Positions 1-6,909 of a DNA stretch of 12,555 nucleotides are shown here, piece by piece. Below the pieces are notes generated by a model, which was not told the DNA's origin, did not search any database, and saw only the letters and a program-made list of their open reading frames with translations. Location of the stretch: positions 2,716 to 15,270 of the forward strand of contig DBIU01000043.1 of the NCBI GenBank assembly GCA_002304735.1. The letters are read 5' to 3'. The stretch is from Ruminococcaceae bacterium UBA794 (GTDB lineage: Bacteria; Bacillota; Clostridia; Oscillospirales; Ruminococcaceae). Each line of letters begins with the position of its first letter. Position 1 is the stretch's first letter. Both the position numbers and the translations under genes were made by a program.

Positions 1-1206
1 TATGCGGTCAAGTTTCTGCAGGAGTTCCTCGGTTTTTCTTTTCAGGATTCCGTGATTCAGCTTCTCGGCGGACATTGCTCCGCGCAGACCGTCCGCTCTG
101 CTCCGAGAGAAGCGCCAAAGCCTGTTCAAAAACCGTTTGAACTGCCGGAAGCAAACTCGGATATGCGGAGAGTTTTCGCCTATTTGACAAAGCAACGGTT
201 TATTGATCCGCAGATAATCTCGCACTTTGCTCATGAACACAAAATCTACGAGGATAGTAAGTACCACAATGTCGTTTTCGTCGGAACGGACGAAAACGGA
301 ACGGCTCGCCAAGCCTCAGTGCGCTCCACATTGAGTTTCGGAAAAACGTTTCGGATAACGATCGCAAACTCGGATACAAAATACAGCTTCTCTCATTTCG
401 GAAATGATGAGAAGTTGTTTGTGTATGAAGCGCCGATAGATATGCTGAGTTTCATCACGCTCTACCAAAAGGATTGGCAGCAGCACAGCTACATTGCGAT
501 GAATGGAGTGTATGAAAGTGCCGTGCTGAAAGCGTTGGAGAGTCATTCGGATTTGCAAAGTGTGTATCTCTGCACTGATAATGACGAGGGAGGAATTGAA
601 GCTGCGGAACGGCTTCGGGATATTCTTGCTGAAAAGGGTTACACAGAAATATTTCGGATTGCTCCACAGCAAAAGGACTGGAACGAGACCTTGAAACAAC
701 GTTATGGTGCGGAATATCTTCCCGCTGTTCCCCACGAACGCAAAGAATTGTTCTTGCAAAGCGTTACCAAGCTGAATGAAATGCACATCAATCCGAACCG
801 CATTGCCAACGACCTTATAGCCGCCTATAACTCCGCCGACCGTATACGGTTAGCGGAGTTTTCTGTTGCGGCAAGCGAACATTTTCTCAAGATAGCGGGC
901 GAGGAATTTCCGCTTGACAGAATGAAAAATCGACTTGCAAACGAGTATAGGTGCTATCAGGATAAGGGGAGCGTTTCCGTGAAACTCGGCAAGCTGCAAA
1001 ACGCGGTAAAGGTTGGCTTAGAGCAGCTTCGCAAGCCGTCACAGACTGCCTCGGAGTTGAAAGTAACAGCAAGAAAACTGTATGATATAGCCGACTGCGC
1101 TTTGCGGCTCTCCGCTAAAGAAACTCTTGTTCAAAGAGCCGAGCAAAAACAAACGTCCGAGGAAGTTCCCTCGGACGAACCGTTTCAAATATCAGCAAGT
1201 ATGTAA
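1..1206 (+). CDS. TOPRIM/DUF3991 domain protein, 5'-truncated by window edge
   Basis: The reading frame is open from base 1, so the N terminus lies outside the window; a GTG at 52 is an internal valine, not a convincing start. The first visible residues (YAVKFLQEF, then a hydrophobic stretch) fit the end of a CHC2-like/DUF3991 segment. A TOPRIM fold follows: a glutamate motif (VYEAPIDML, near bases 420-447) and the acidic TDNDEGG motif (near 571-594), the two metal-binding elements of primases and topoisomerases. The C-terminal third is charged and probably helical, with no recognised domain. Such proteins are encoded with relaxase and coupling-protein genes in Firmicutes ICEs and IMEs and are thought to act in element DNA processing or priming; their biochemistry is not well established. 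The stop lies 15 bp before the VirD4 gene, so the two are probably one operon. Confidence 0.85.
   Translation, partial: YAVKFLQEFLGFSFQDSVIQLLGGHCSAQTVRSAPREAPKPVQKPFELPEANSDMRRVFAYLTKQRFIDPQIISHFAHEHKIYEDSKYHNVVFVGTDENGTARQASVRSTLSFGKTFRITIANSDTKYSFSHFGNDEKLFVYEAPIDMLSFITLYQKDWQQHSYIAMNGVYESAVLKALESHSDLQSVYLCTDNDEGGIEAAERLRDILAEKGYTEIFRIAPQQKDWNETLKQRYGAEYLPAVPHERKELFLQSVTKLNEMHINPNRIANDLIAAYNSADRIRLAEFSVAASEHFLKIAGEEFPLDRMKNRLANEYRCYQDKGSVSVKLGKLQNAVKVGLEQLRKPSQTASELKVTARKLYDIADCALRLSAKETLVQRAEQKQTSEEVPSDEPFQISASM
1154..1177. repeat. Perfect 9-bp inverted repeat near the end of the TOPRIM gene
   Basis: CGTCCGAGG, loop AAGTTC, CCTCGGACG: a perfect stem inside coding sequence, ending 44 bp before the VirD4 start codon. 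There is no U-run, so it is not a normal terminator. It may be coincidental codon pairing, or an mRNA structure that influences VirD4 expression or transcript processing. Confidence 0.5.
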
Positions 1207-1221
1207 TTCGGGAGGATTAAA

Positions 1222-3006
1222 ATGAACACAACACAAATTTTTCTGCTCTGCTTATGCGGAGCATTTTTTCTTATTGTCGCGCTGATCGCGGCTATCGGCG
1301 ACCATTATTCCCTCAAAGGGATACCCAACAAGCCCGTTGGAAATGGGCAGCACGGTACGGCACGGTTTGCCACAAAGGGAGAAGTTACCCGAACCTACAA
1401 GCAGATACCCTATATGCCGCGATTGTGGCGCAATGGGGAGCAGCTCCCGAGTGTGGATGGTCTGATAGTAGGCTGTCACGAAACGACGACAGGAATGACC
1501 GCGCTTGTAGATGACGCGGATATCCACACTCTGATGATTGGCGCATCCGGCGTCGGTAAAACCGCGAACTTTCTCTACCCGAACATCGAATATTGTTGCG
1601 CGGCGGGAATGTCATTTGTCACGACCGACAGCAAGGGCGACCTCTATCGTAACACGGCAACCATTGCTGAGAAATATTACGGCTACAAAATATCTGTAAT
1701 CGACCTTCGTAACCCGACCCGCAGCAGTGGATACAATATGCTCTATCTCGTAAATAAATATATGGATATGTACAAGTCAGAGGGCAAACTCGAATACAAG
1801 GCGAAGTCGGAAAAGTTCGCAAAAATATCCGCCAAGACAATAATCTCGGCGGATGGTGATACGGCAAGCATGGGTCAAAATGCCTTTTTTTACGAGGCAG
1901 CAGAGGGCTTGCTGACGGCGGTCATTCTGCTGATTGCGGAATTTTGTCCTCCTGAGAAGCGGCACATCATCAGCGTATTCAAGCTGATACAAGACTTGCT
2001 TGCTCCCTCGGGAACAAAGGGTGTATCACGTTTTCAAATGCTGATTGATAAACTGCCGAGCGAACATAAAGCGAGGTGGTTTGCGGGTGCGGCACTGAAC
2101 TCGTCCGACCAAGCGATGGCGAGCGTTATGTCGACCGCTCTGTCAAGGCTGAACTCGTTCATAGATTCGGAGTTAGAGCAGATTTTGTGTTTTGATACGA
2201 GCATTGATGTGGAGGAATTTTGTAGTCGCAAATCCGCAATATACCTTGTTTTACCAGAGGAGGATCAGACTAAGCATTTCCTTGTTTCACTGATTTTACA
2301 GCAGATTTACAGAGAAATGCTTACCGTTGCTGATGAAAAAGGCGGACAGCTTGATAAACGTGTTATGATATATGCCGATGAACTGGGAACGCTTCCGAAA
2401 ATAGAAGGCATTGAAATGATGTTCTCGGCATCGCGTTCAAGAAAAATATCTATCGTGGCAATCATTCAGTCGTTAGCGCAGTTTGAAAAAACCTACGGCA
2501 AAGAGGGCGCGGAGATTATCGTGGACAACTGCCAATGCACATTGTTCGGAGCGTTCGCTCCCAACTCCAAGACCGCTGAGGCTATGTCCCAAAACCTCGG
2601 CAAGCAGACTGTTCTCAGCGGAACGGTGACACGTTCGTCGGGAAACAAAGGCGATAACCGTCAGCTTCAGATGATTGAACGTCCGCTTATGACCGTTGAC
2701 GAGTTGAAGTCAATGCCGAAAGGTCACTTCATTGTGATGAAAACAGGCTGCCACTCGATGAAAGCGAGGTTGAAACTGTTCTTCAAATGGGGCATCCAAT
2801 TCGAAGACGCTTATTCAATCGAAGAAAAATCCGAGCGCAAGGTGCAGTATGCGGACAGCCGCGAGGTAGAAGCAGCGGTGTTGGAAAAGTTTCCGCCGAA
2901 GCCCGTACCCGTTGAATTTATGAACGGCTTTGATGATCCGAACGGGGACGCTGTCTCCAGAAAGCATTCGCCGAAGACGCGCAAAAACTCGGCGAAGCAG
3001 GATTAA
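1222..3006 (+). CDS. VirD4/TraG-type conjugative coupling ATPase
   Basis: A 594-residue type IV coupling protein, which in this family links the relaxase-DNA complex to the mating channel and energises DNA transfer at the inner face of the membrane. One N-terminal membrane segment is visible (about residues 6-26), followed by the HGTARFA motif typical of Firmicutes VirD4 proteins. Walker A is GASGVGKT at residues 107-114; Walker B ends at Asp386-Glu387 (MIYADELG). The ATG is preceded by GGGAGG at 1210-1215, six bases away. Many relatives have two or more N-terminal membrane helices, so this one has a short anchor. The last 17 codons encode an unusually basic tail while another frame looks more protein-like (see 2937-3066), so the C terminus may be frameshifted. 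A terminator 33 bp after the stop closes the operon, and no VirB4-type gene follows. Confidence 0.92.
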   Translation: MNTTQIFLLCLCGAFFLIVALIAAIGDHYSLKGIPNKPVGNGQHGTARFATKGEVTRTYKQIPYMPRLWRNGEQLPSVDGLIVGCHETTTGMTALVDDADIHTLMIGASGVGKTANFLYPNIEYCCAAGMSFVTTDSKGDLYRNTATIAEKYYGYKISVIDLRNPTRSSGYNMLYLVNKYMDMYKSEGKLEYKAKSEKFAKISAKTIISADGDTASMGQNAFFYEAAEGLLTAVILLIAEFCPPEKRHIISVFKLIQDLLAPSGTKGVSRFQMLIDKLPSEHKARWFAGAALNSSDQAMASVMSTALSRLNSFIDSELEQILCFDTSIDVEEFCSRKSAIYLVLPEEDQTKHFLVSLILQQIYREMLTVADEKGGQLDKRVMIYADELGTLPKIEGIEMMFSASRSRKISIVAIIQSLAQFEKTYGKEGAEIIVDNCQCTLFGAFAPNSKTAEAMSQNLGKQTVLSGTVTRSSGNKGDNRQLQMIERPLMTVDELKSMPKGHFIVMKTGCHSMKARLKLFFKWGIQFEDAYSIEEKSERKVQYADSREVEAAVLEKFPPKPVPVEFMNGFDDPNGDAVSRKHSPKTRKNSAKQD

Positions 3007-3066
3007 AGTCTGTCAACTCCATTATTAAAACAAAAATTGAAAAGCAAGTACAGCCCGTACTTGCTT
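2937..3066 (+). pseudogene. Probable original C-terminal frame of VirD4 after a frameshift
   Basis: In the frame whose codons include 2952-2954, translation after a stop at 2934-2936 gives a natural-looking acidic/amphipathic stretch, including QKAFAEDAQKLGEAGLK, and it stays open past the current VirD4 stop into the terminator. In the VirD4 frame the same bases give a Ser/Lys/Arg-rich tail. This is the expected picture if about one base was lost near 2945-2953. It rests on codon-quality judgement only. Confidence 0.4.
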
Positions 3067-3069
3067 TTT
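3040..3069 (+). terminator. Rho-independent terminator after the VirD4 gene
   Basis: AAAAGCAAGTAC, loop AGCCC, GTACTTGCTTTT form a perfect 12-bp stem (3040-3051 with 3057-3068) whose 3' arm is itself U-rich. It starts 33 bp after the VirD4 stop and would end the TOPRIM-VirD4 transcript. The A/T symmetry of the arms means it could also work on the other strand. Confidence 0.8.
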
Positions 3070-3215
3070 GCTTTCGCAAAATCTTCAAATAAGCGAGCAT
3101 GATTACAATGCGATTTGGGGCAACGCGGTATAATTTAAGCATACCCTCTTGCTTTATTATATCATATAAACCACGGCTTGTAAAGTGCAAATTTGTAAAA
3201 AATCTAATTTATTTC

Positions 3216-3240
3216 ACGGTTGAATAAGTATTTCGACCGT
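3216..3240. repeat. Inverted repeat just upstream of the integrase gene
   Basis: ACGGTTGAA, loop TAAGTAT, TTCGACCGT: a 9-bp stem with one G-U-type mismatch, ending 28 bp before the integrase ATG. Its position suits an operator or arm-type recombinase site. No confident -35/-10 pair was found for the integrase between 3070 and 3268. Confidence 0.4.
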
Positions 3241-3268
3241 CAGAAAATCGTTGGAAAGGAAACAAAAA

Positions 3269-4381
3269 ATGAGAAACGCAATGAATATTTACAAGAGAAA
3301 AGACGGTCGGTTCGAGGGGCGCGTTCCGCTCGGTTACGACGATAACGGCAAAATCAAGTACAAATATTTGTACGCAAAAAGTCTTTCCGAGATAAAGGAA
3401 AAAATGATGTGTGCTTACGCCGATCTTGGCGGCTCCGCACAGAACGTCTGCAATAAATCTTTAAAGGAGCTTTGCCTTGAATGGCTTGCGTGCGCGAAAT
3501 TACGCGTTAAATTTTCAAGCTACTGCTGCTATGAAAAGCTAATAACCAAGTATATTCTGCCTTATTTTGAGGACATCGGTTACGAAAAACTCGGTACACC
3601 TATTATAAATGAGTTTTCGGAACATATGCTGAAGTGCGGAAGGGTGAACGGATTCGGCGGCTTGTCTGCTAAAAGTGTACACGATATTCTTGTTGTAATG
3701 CGTTCCGTAGCAAAATATACGGAGCAGGAATATGGTTACAGAAATCCTATGCGCAATATCTCCATGCCCAAATCCCAAAGCAAGGAAACCGCAGTTTTTA
3801 ACAAGGACGAGCGCGGCAGGCTTCAGGGCTATCTCCAAAATAACCTTACAGACAGCAATCTCGGAATTCTTCTTACAATGTATTCGGGGCTTCGTATAGG
3901 TGAACTGTGTGCGCTGACATGGGAAGATGTTGATTTTGAAAACGGTGTTGTGCGTGTTGAAAAAACGCTTCAGCGTGTTCCAAGGCGATCAGAAAACAAT
4001 AAAACAAGCGTAGTTATTACATCTCCGAAAAGCAAAACTTCCGTCAGAGAGATACCGATCCCCGCGTTTGTTATGGATATTTTGAAGCGCAGTAGGCACT
4101 CCGATAATTGCTATATTCTGTCCGGAACCAATCGCCCTGTTGAGCCGCGAACTATGCAGAACCGCTTTAAGGCGGTTCTCAAGGAATGCGGTATCCGCAG
4201 CGCAAATTTCCATCTTCTTCGCCACACCTATGCCACTGTGTGCATTGAGAGCGGTTTTGACGCTAAGACTGTGAGCGAACTGCTTGGTCACTCGAACGTA
4301 AATATTACGCTTAATCGCTATGTTCATTCCTCTATGGAGATGAAGAAAAAGTGCGTTGACGGGTTGAACCTAGTGGCATAA
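3269..4381 (+). CDS. Tyrosine recombinase (integrase)
   Basis: A 370-residue phage/Tn916-type integrase that would catalyse site-specific integration and excision of a mobile element. The N-terminal ~50 residues (YKRKDGRFEGRV and following) resemble the AP2-like arm-binding domain, a SAM-like core-binding domain spans about 62-170, and the catalytic domain about 175-370. All catalytic residues are present: Arg209 (GLRIGEL), Lys256, His315 and Arg318 (HLLRHT), His341 (LLGHSN) and the nucleophile Tyr351. I start at the ATG because AGGA at 3257-3260 lies eight bases upstream; an in-frame TTG at 3251 overlaps that ribosome site. The gene stands alone between the VirD4 terminator and the agr promoter. 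No excisionase gene is visible, and I could not identify an attachment site or a tRNA gene beside it. Confidence 0.93.
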   Translation: MRNAMNIYKRKDGRFEGRVPLGYDDNGKIKYKYLYAKSLSEIKEKMMCAYADLGGSAQNVCNKSLKELCLEWLACAKLRVKFSSYCCYEKLITKYILPYFEDIGYEKLGTPIINEFSEHMLKCGRVNGFGGLSAKSVHDILVVMRSVAKYTEQEYGYRNPMRNISMPKSQSKETAVFNKDERGRLQGYLQNNLTDSNLGILLTMYSGLRIGELCALTWEDVDFENGVVRVEKTLQRVPRRSENNKTSVVITSPKSKTSVREIPIPAFVMDILKRSRHSDNCYILSGTNRPVEPRTMQNRFKAVLKECGIRSANFHLLRHTYATVCIESGFDAKTVSELLGHSNVNITLNRYVHSSMEMKKKCVDGLNLVA

Positions 4382-4530
4382 TTTTTTAGCCGTCAATCTC
4401 TGAAATGGAGATTATCATAAAGCCGCATTGCATAGCCGAATTTCATATGCATTACCTGTATTTGAAGATTTTGCGAAAACAAATCCCCGCCCAGGTATTT
4501 TTATTATACCGTATTTCGCACAGATATACA

Positions 4531-4559
4531 TTGATTTTATAAGAAATATATGGTATAAT
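4531..4559 (+). promoter_or_regulatory. Strong sigma-A extended -10 promoter of agrA-agrC
   Basis: TTGATT (4531-4536), a 17-bp spacer, then TATAAT (4554-4559) preceded by TG at 4551-4552, giving an extended -10. Transcription would start near 4566, only about 15 bases before the agrA ATG and just ahead of its GGGGGTGAGG ribosome site. No AgrA-type box is seen near it, so this unit looks constitutive. Confidence 0.8.
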
Positions 4560-4580
4560 GTAAGGTATGGGGGTGAGGAT

Positions 4581-5297
4581 ATGATGAGAGTAGCGGTTTG
4601 TGACGACTTTCCGGAAACGGTCACTCAAGTGAACGAATATCTAGCAGATTATCAACAGCTGAGAGATGTGAAACTAGACATCAAATCTTTTTACAATGCG
4701 GAGGAGCTGTGGGAGTATCTAAGAAGAAATCCCTGCGATCTGGTAATTCTTGATATTGAACTTGTAAAAATGAACGGAGTGGAGCTCGGACAGCTGATCC
4801 GAACGGAGTTAAACGATCACACTATGAAAATCGTTTACATATCCGCTAAGGACTGCTATGACAGACAACTTTTTGAAGCACAGCCGCTGAATTTTCTCCC
4901 CAAGCCCATAGACAAGGAAAAACTGTATAAAATGATAGATTTGACCATAGATCTGTTAAGAGATACAGAGAGATTTTTTGTGTTCGAAAACAAGCAGGGA
5001 GCGTTTAGAATAAGATTTAACGATATCATTTATTTCGAAAGCTTTGACCATGACATAAAAATAGCAGCCGTGAGCGGGAACTATGAGTTTAAATCGTCGC
5101 TGTCGGAAGTATTGAAACAACTGTCCGATTCCAGATTTCTGCAGGTCCATCGTTCTTACATCATAAACTACAGCAACGCGAACCATATTAAATATGAAGA
5201 AATAATTATGTCAAACGGTGATGCGATACCTGTTGGCAGAGATAGGCGTAAAGACGTGCGAAAAATCATATCCGAGTGGGAGGATGTAGGTATATGA
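4581..5297 (+). CDS. agrA: AgrA-like response regulator (receiver + LytTR DNA-binding domain)
   Basis: A 238-residue transcription factor of the Agr quorum-sensing pathway. The receiver domain (about 1-120) has the acidic pair Asp8-Asp9, phospho-acceptor Asp58 in VILDIEL, and the conserved Lys108 in LPKP. The LytTR domain (about 133-235) shows the family pattern: a ...DIIYFES strand, then FLQVHRSYIIN, then IPVGRDRR. LytTR proteins bind pairs of 9-bp direct repeats, and such a pair lies upstream of agrD. The frame is open back to 4428, but the -10 box at 4554-4559 and the ribosome site at 4569-4578 place the start at ATG 4581 (ATG 4584 is the alternative). The stop overlaps the agrC start by 4 bp, implying translational coupling. 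LytTR regulators serve other histidine kinases too, but the neighbouring agrC, agrD and agrB make this assignment firm. Confidence 0.9.
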   Translation: MMRVAVCDDFPETVTQVNEYLADYQQLRDVKLDIKSFYNAEELWEYLRRNPCDLVILDIELVKMNGVELGQLIRTELNDHTMKIVYISAKDCYDRQLFEAQPLNFLPKPIDKEKLYKMIDLTIDLLRDTERFFVFENKQGAFRIRFNDIIYFESFDHDIKIAAVSGNYEFKSSLSEVLKQLSDSRFLQVHRSYIINYSNANHIKYEEIIMSNGDAIPVGRDRRKDVRKIISEWEDVGI

Positions 5298-6577
5298 AAG
5301 AATCTATACTATATATATTAACTTATTTGCCGTCACAGGCATTGGGCATATATTCCATATATAAACTGGTTAGGGCTTTTTTTGAAGAGCGAATAGTAAA
5401 AAGGTATATTGAAGTTGTCGCATTTGTTGGATATTATGTGCTGACATCCTTAATATATCTATTTATAAATATCCCGATAGCAAATTTTGCGGTAAACATT
5501 ATTTCAATTTTCCTGCTGACGTTTATGTATGCATCATCAATCAAGAAAAAAGTGCTTGTTGATGTTTTGACTTATATTTTTATGGCGGGAGCGGAAATGC
5601 TGATAGTCACTCTTACCGGTTATATTAACTTTGCTTTTGCTGAAAGGAACGACTATCATTCAATATTAGGAATCGTTGTAATAAATATTTTAAAATATAT
5701 TGTGTCAATGACAGTAAGCGGATTTAAGAATATAAAGAGCGGAAACACATTACCGGTGGCGTATTGGATATCACTTTTGATCATACCAATTTCATCTCTT
5801 TTTATGCTTATGGTGATTTTTCAGTCCGAAGTGCTTGTCGTATATCAAGTCACACTTTCGGTTGCTGCAGTACTGATCATTAACTTTACCGTGTTCTTCC
5901 TGTTTGACGGGCTGGCAAAAACGTATTGGGAAAAACAAGAAAGGGAACTTGTTAAACAGCAAAATAAATATTACGAAAACCAATTGGAAATCATAAACGC
6001 CTCGCTTAAAAACTCAAGCATTCTAAGGCATGATATGAAGAACCATCTGCGAGTCATCTTTGCCGATATAAAAAATGGAAACATAAACGACGCTCAACAG
6101 CACATTACCGATATAACCGACGCTTATAACGCAGGAAATGAAATAATACGCACGGGTTACCCGGCAATCGACAGCATAGTCAATTTCAAGCTTCAGAACG
6201 CAAAACAAGATGGAATTAAAATCAATGCAAGTTCCACACTTCCGCAAGGTCTGAATATTTCATCCTTTGATTCGACGGTCATAATGGGCAATTTGATTGA
6301 TAATGCACTACAGGCAGTTTCTCTTGTTACGGAAAACAAATTTATAGACCTTGTATTACATTATTCCAAAGGAATTCTGCTGATTAAAATTGCTAATCCC
6401 TTTGTCAATGAGATCAAGAAATCCGGAGATAATGTAATAACCACAAAAAAGGACAAAGAAAATCATGGGTACGGATTAGCAAGTGTTAAGGAAACGGTTG
6501 AGAAATACAACGGAACTGTTGAGATCAACCCCAGCGACAATATTTTTACGGTAAAAGTCGTTCTATATGTCGATTGA
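5294..6577 (+). CDS. agrC: AgrC-like sensor histidine kinase (GHKL family)
   Basis: A 427-residue membrane receptor kinase expected to bind the mature AgrD peptide and phosphorylate AgrA. The N-terminal ~205 residues contain about six hydrophobic segments, the polytopic sensor layout of AgrC. A coiled linker (about 208-242) leads to the phospho-acceptor His246 in the family motif LRHDMKNH. The HATPase domain has an N box with Asn333 and Asn337 (GNLIDNAL) and a G box at 391-395 (HGYGL). The ATG at 5294 shares ATGA with the agrA stop, and GGGAGG at 5278-5283 lies ten bases upstream; an in-frame GTG at 5276 lacks a ribosome site. In staphylococci agrC precedes agrA; here the order is reversed. 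A terminator begins 7 bp after the stop, so agrA-agrC end as their own unit. Confidence 0.9.
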   Translation: MKESILYILTYLPSQALGIYSIYKLVRAFFEERIVKRYIEVVAFVGYYVLTSLIYLFINIPIANFAVNIISIFLLTFMYASSIKKKVLVDVLTYIFMAGAEMLIVTLTGYINFAFAERNDYHSILGIVVINILKYIVSMTVSGFKNIKSGNTLPVAYWISLLIIPISSLFMLMVIFQSEVLVVYQVTLSVAAVLIINFTVFFLFDGLAKTYWEKQERELVKQQNKYYENQLEIINASLKNSSILRHDMKNHLRVIFADIKNGNINDAQQHITDITDAYNAGNEIIRTGYPAIDSIVNFKLQNAKQDGIKINASSTLPQGLNISSFDSTVIMGNLIDNALQAVSLVTENKFIDLVLHYSKGILLIKIANPFVNEIKKSGDNVITTKKDKENHGYGLASVKETVEKYNGTVEINPSDNIFTVKVVLYVD

Positions 6578-6583
6578 TGTATG

Positions 6584-6624
6584 AAAAACAGGCTCTTGGG
6601 ATCACTCCATGAGCCTGTTTTTTT
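6584..6624 (+). terminator. Rho-independent terminator after agrC
   Basis: An AAAACAGGCTC arm (ending 6595) pairs with GAGCCTGTTTT (from 6611) as a perfect 11-bp stem with a 15-base loop, followed by a T run to 6624. It separates agrA-agrC from agrD-agrB, and its last T is the first base of the upstream AgrA box. Confidence 0.85.
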
Positions 6625-6657
6625 ACAGTTCACGTTCGATTTATATACAGTTCACGA
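6624..6657 (+). promoter_or_regulatory. Tandem LytTR (AgrA) binding boxes upstream of agrD
   Basis: TACAGTTCACG occurs twice, at 6624-6634 and 6646-6656, exactly 22 bp apart (about two helical turns, so on the same DNA face). Both match the known LytTR/AgrA consensus of paired 9-bp repeats, roughly (T/A)(A/C)CAGTTN(A/G), with a 12-13 bp spacer. The downstream copy ends about 10 bp before the -35 box of the agrD promoter, a position suited to activation. I saw no second pair elsewhere in the window. Confidence 0.85.
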
Positions 6658-6665
6658 TTTACCCC

Positions 6666-6695
6666 TTGAAAAAATCGACCTATTTCTTATAAAAT
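6666..6695 (+). promoter_or_regulatory. Promoter of agrD-agrB
   Basis: TTGAAA (6666-6671) with either TATAAA (6688-6693, 16-bp spacer) or TAAAAT (6690-6695, 18-bp spacer) as the -10. The start would be near 6700, leaving a leader of about 48 bases before agrD. The AgrA boxes directly upstream suggest activation by phosphorylated AgrA. Confidence 0.7.
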
Positions 6696-6748
6696 AAAAT
6701 TAGGCAAGTTACAGAATGCTTGTCAAAAACTGAAAGGATGGTTTCGTT

Positions 6749-6907
6749 ATGAAAAACCAAAAAGCGACTACTAAAACAATCGGCATTAAAAAGGCAATCG
6801 CGGCGGCTGCGAAAATGGCTACAACCGCTAACGTCAATTCGGCTTGCATGTTTGTAGCACATCAGCCGAAGCTGCCCAAAGGTGCCGAAAAGCTCCGTAA
6901 GTTCTGA
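6749..6907 (+). CDS. agrD: AgrD-like cyclic thiolactone autoinducer precursor
   Basis: A 52-residue precursor of the quorum-sensing signal. A Lys/Ala-rich, probably amphipathic leader (about residues 8-27) would hold it on the membrane. The signal core is NSACMFVA, and the tail is the conserved HQPKLPKG followed by a basic KLRKF end. Aligned with staphylococcal (CDFIM then DEVEVP) and listerial (CFMFV then YEPKSP) precursors from memory, cleavage by AgrB would fall after Ala37, giving a five-residue ring from Cys33 to Ala37. The number of residues kept before the cysteine cannot be read from sequence. AAAGGA at 6733-6738 lies ten bases before the ATG. The stop is two bases before the agrB ATG. 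The tail is basic rather than acidic, and the ring ends in alanine where a bulky hydrophobic residue is more common. Confidence 0.9.
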   Translation: MKNQKATTKTIGIKKAIAAAAKMATTANVNSACMFVAHQPKLPKGAEKLRKF

Positions 6908-6909
6908 GC

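Noticed and set aside
3103..3134. Possible integrase promoter with TATAAT at 3129-3134
   Set aside because: No acceptable -35 at a usable spacing; the -10 alone is not enough.
4395..4413. Inverted repeat AATCTC/GAGATT after the integrase as a terminator
   Set aside because: The stem is only 6 bp, AT-rich and lacks a T run.
4428..4580. An N-terminal extension of AgrA by 51 codons
   Set aside because: The strong -10 box lies inside it, the ribosome site is directly before 4581, and the receiver domain starts normally at MRVAVCDD.
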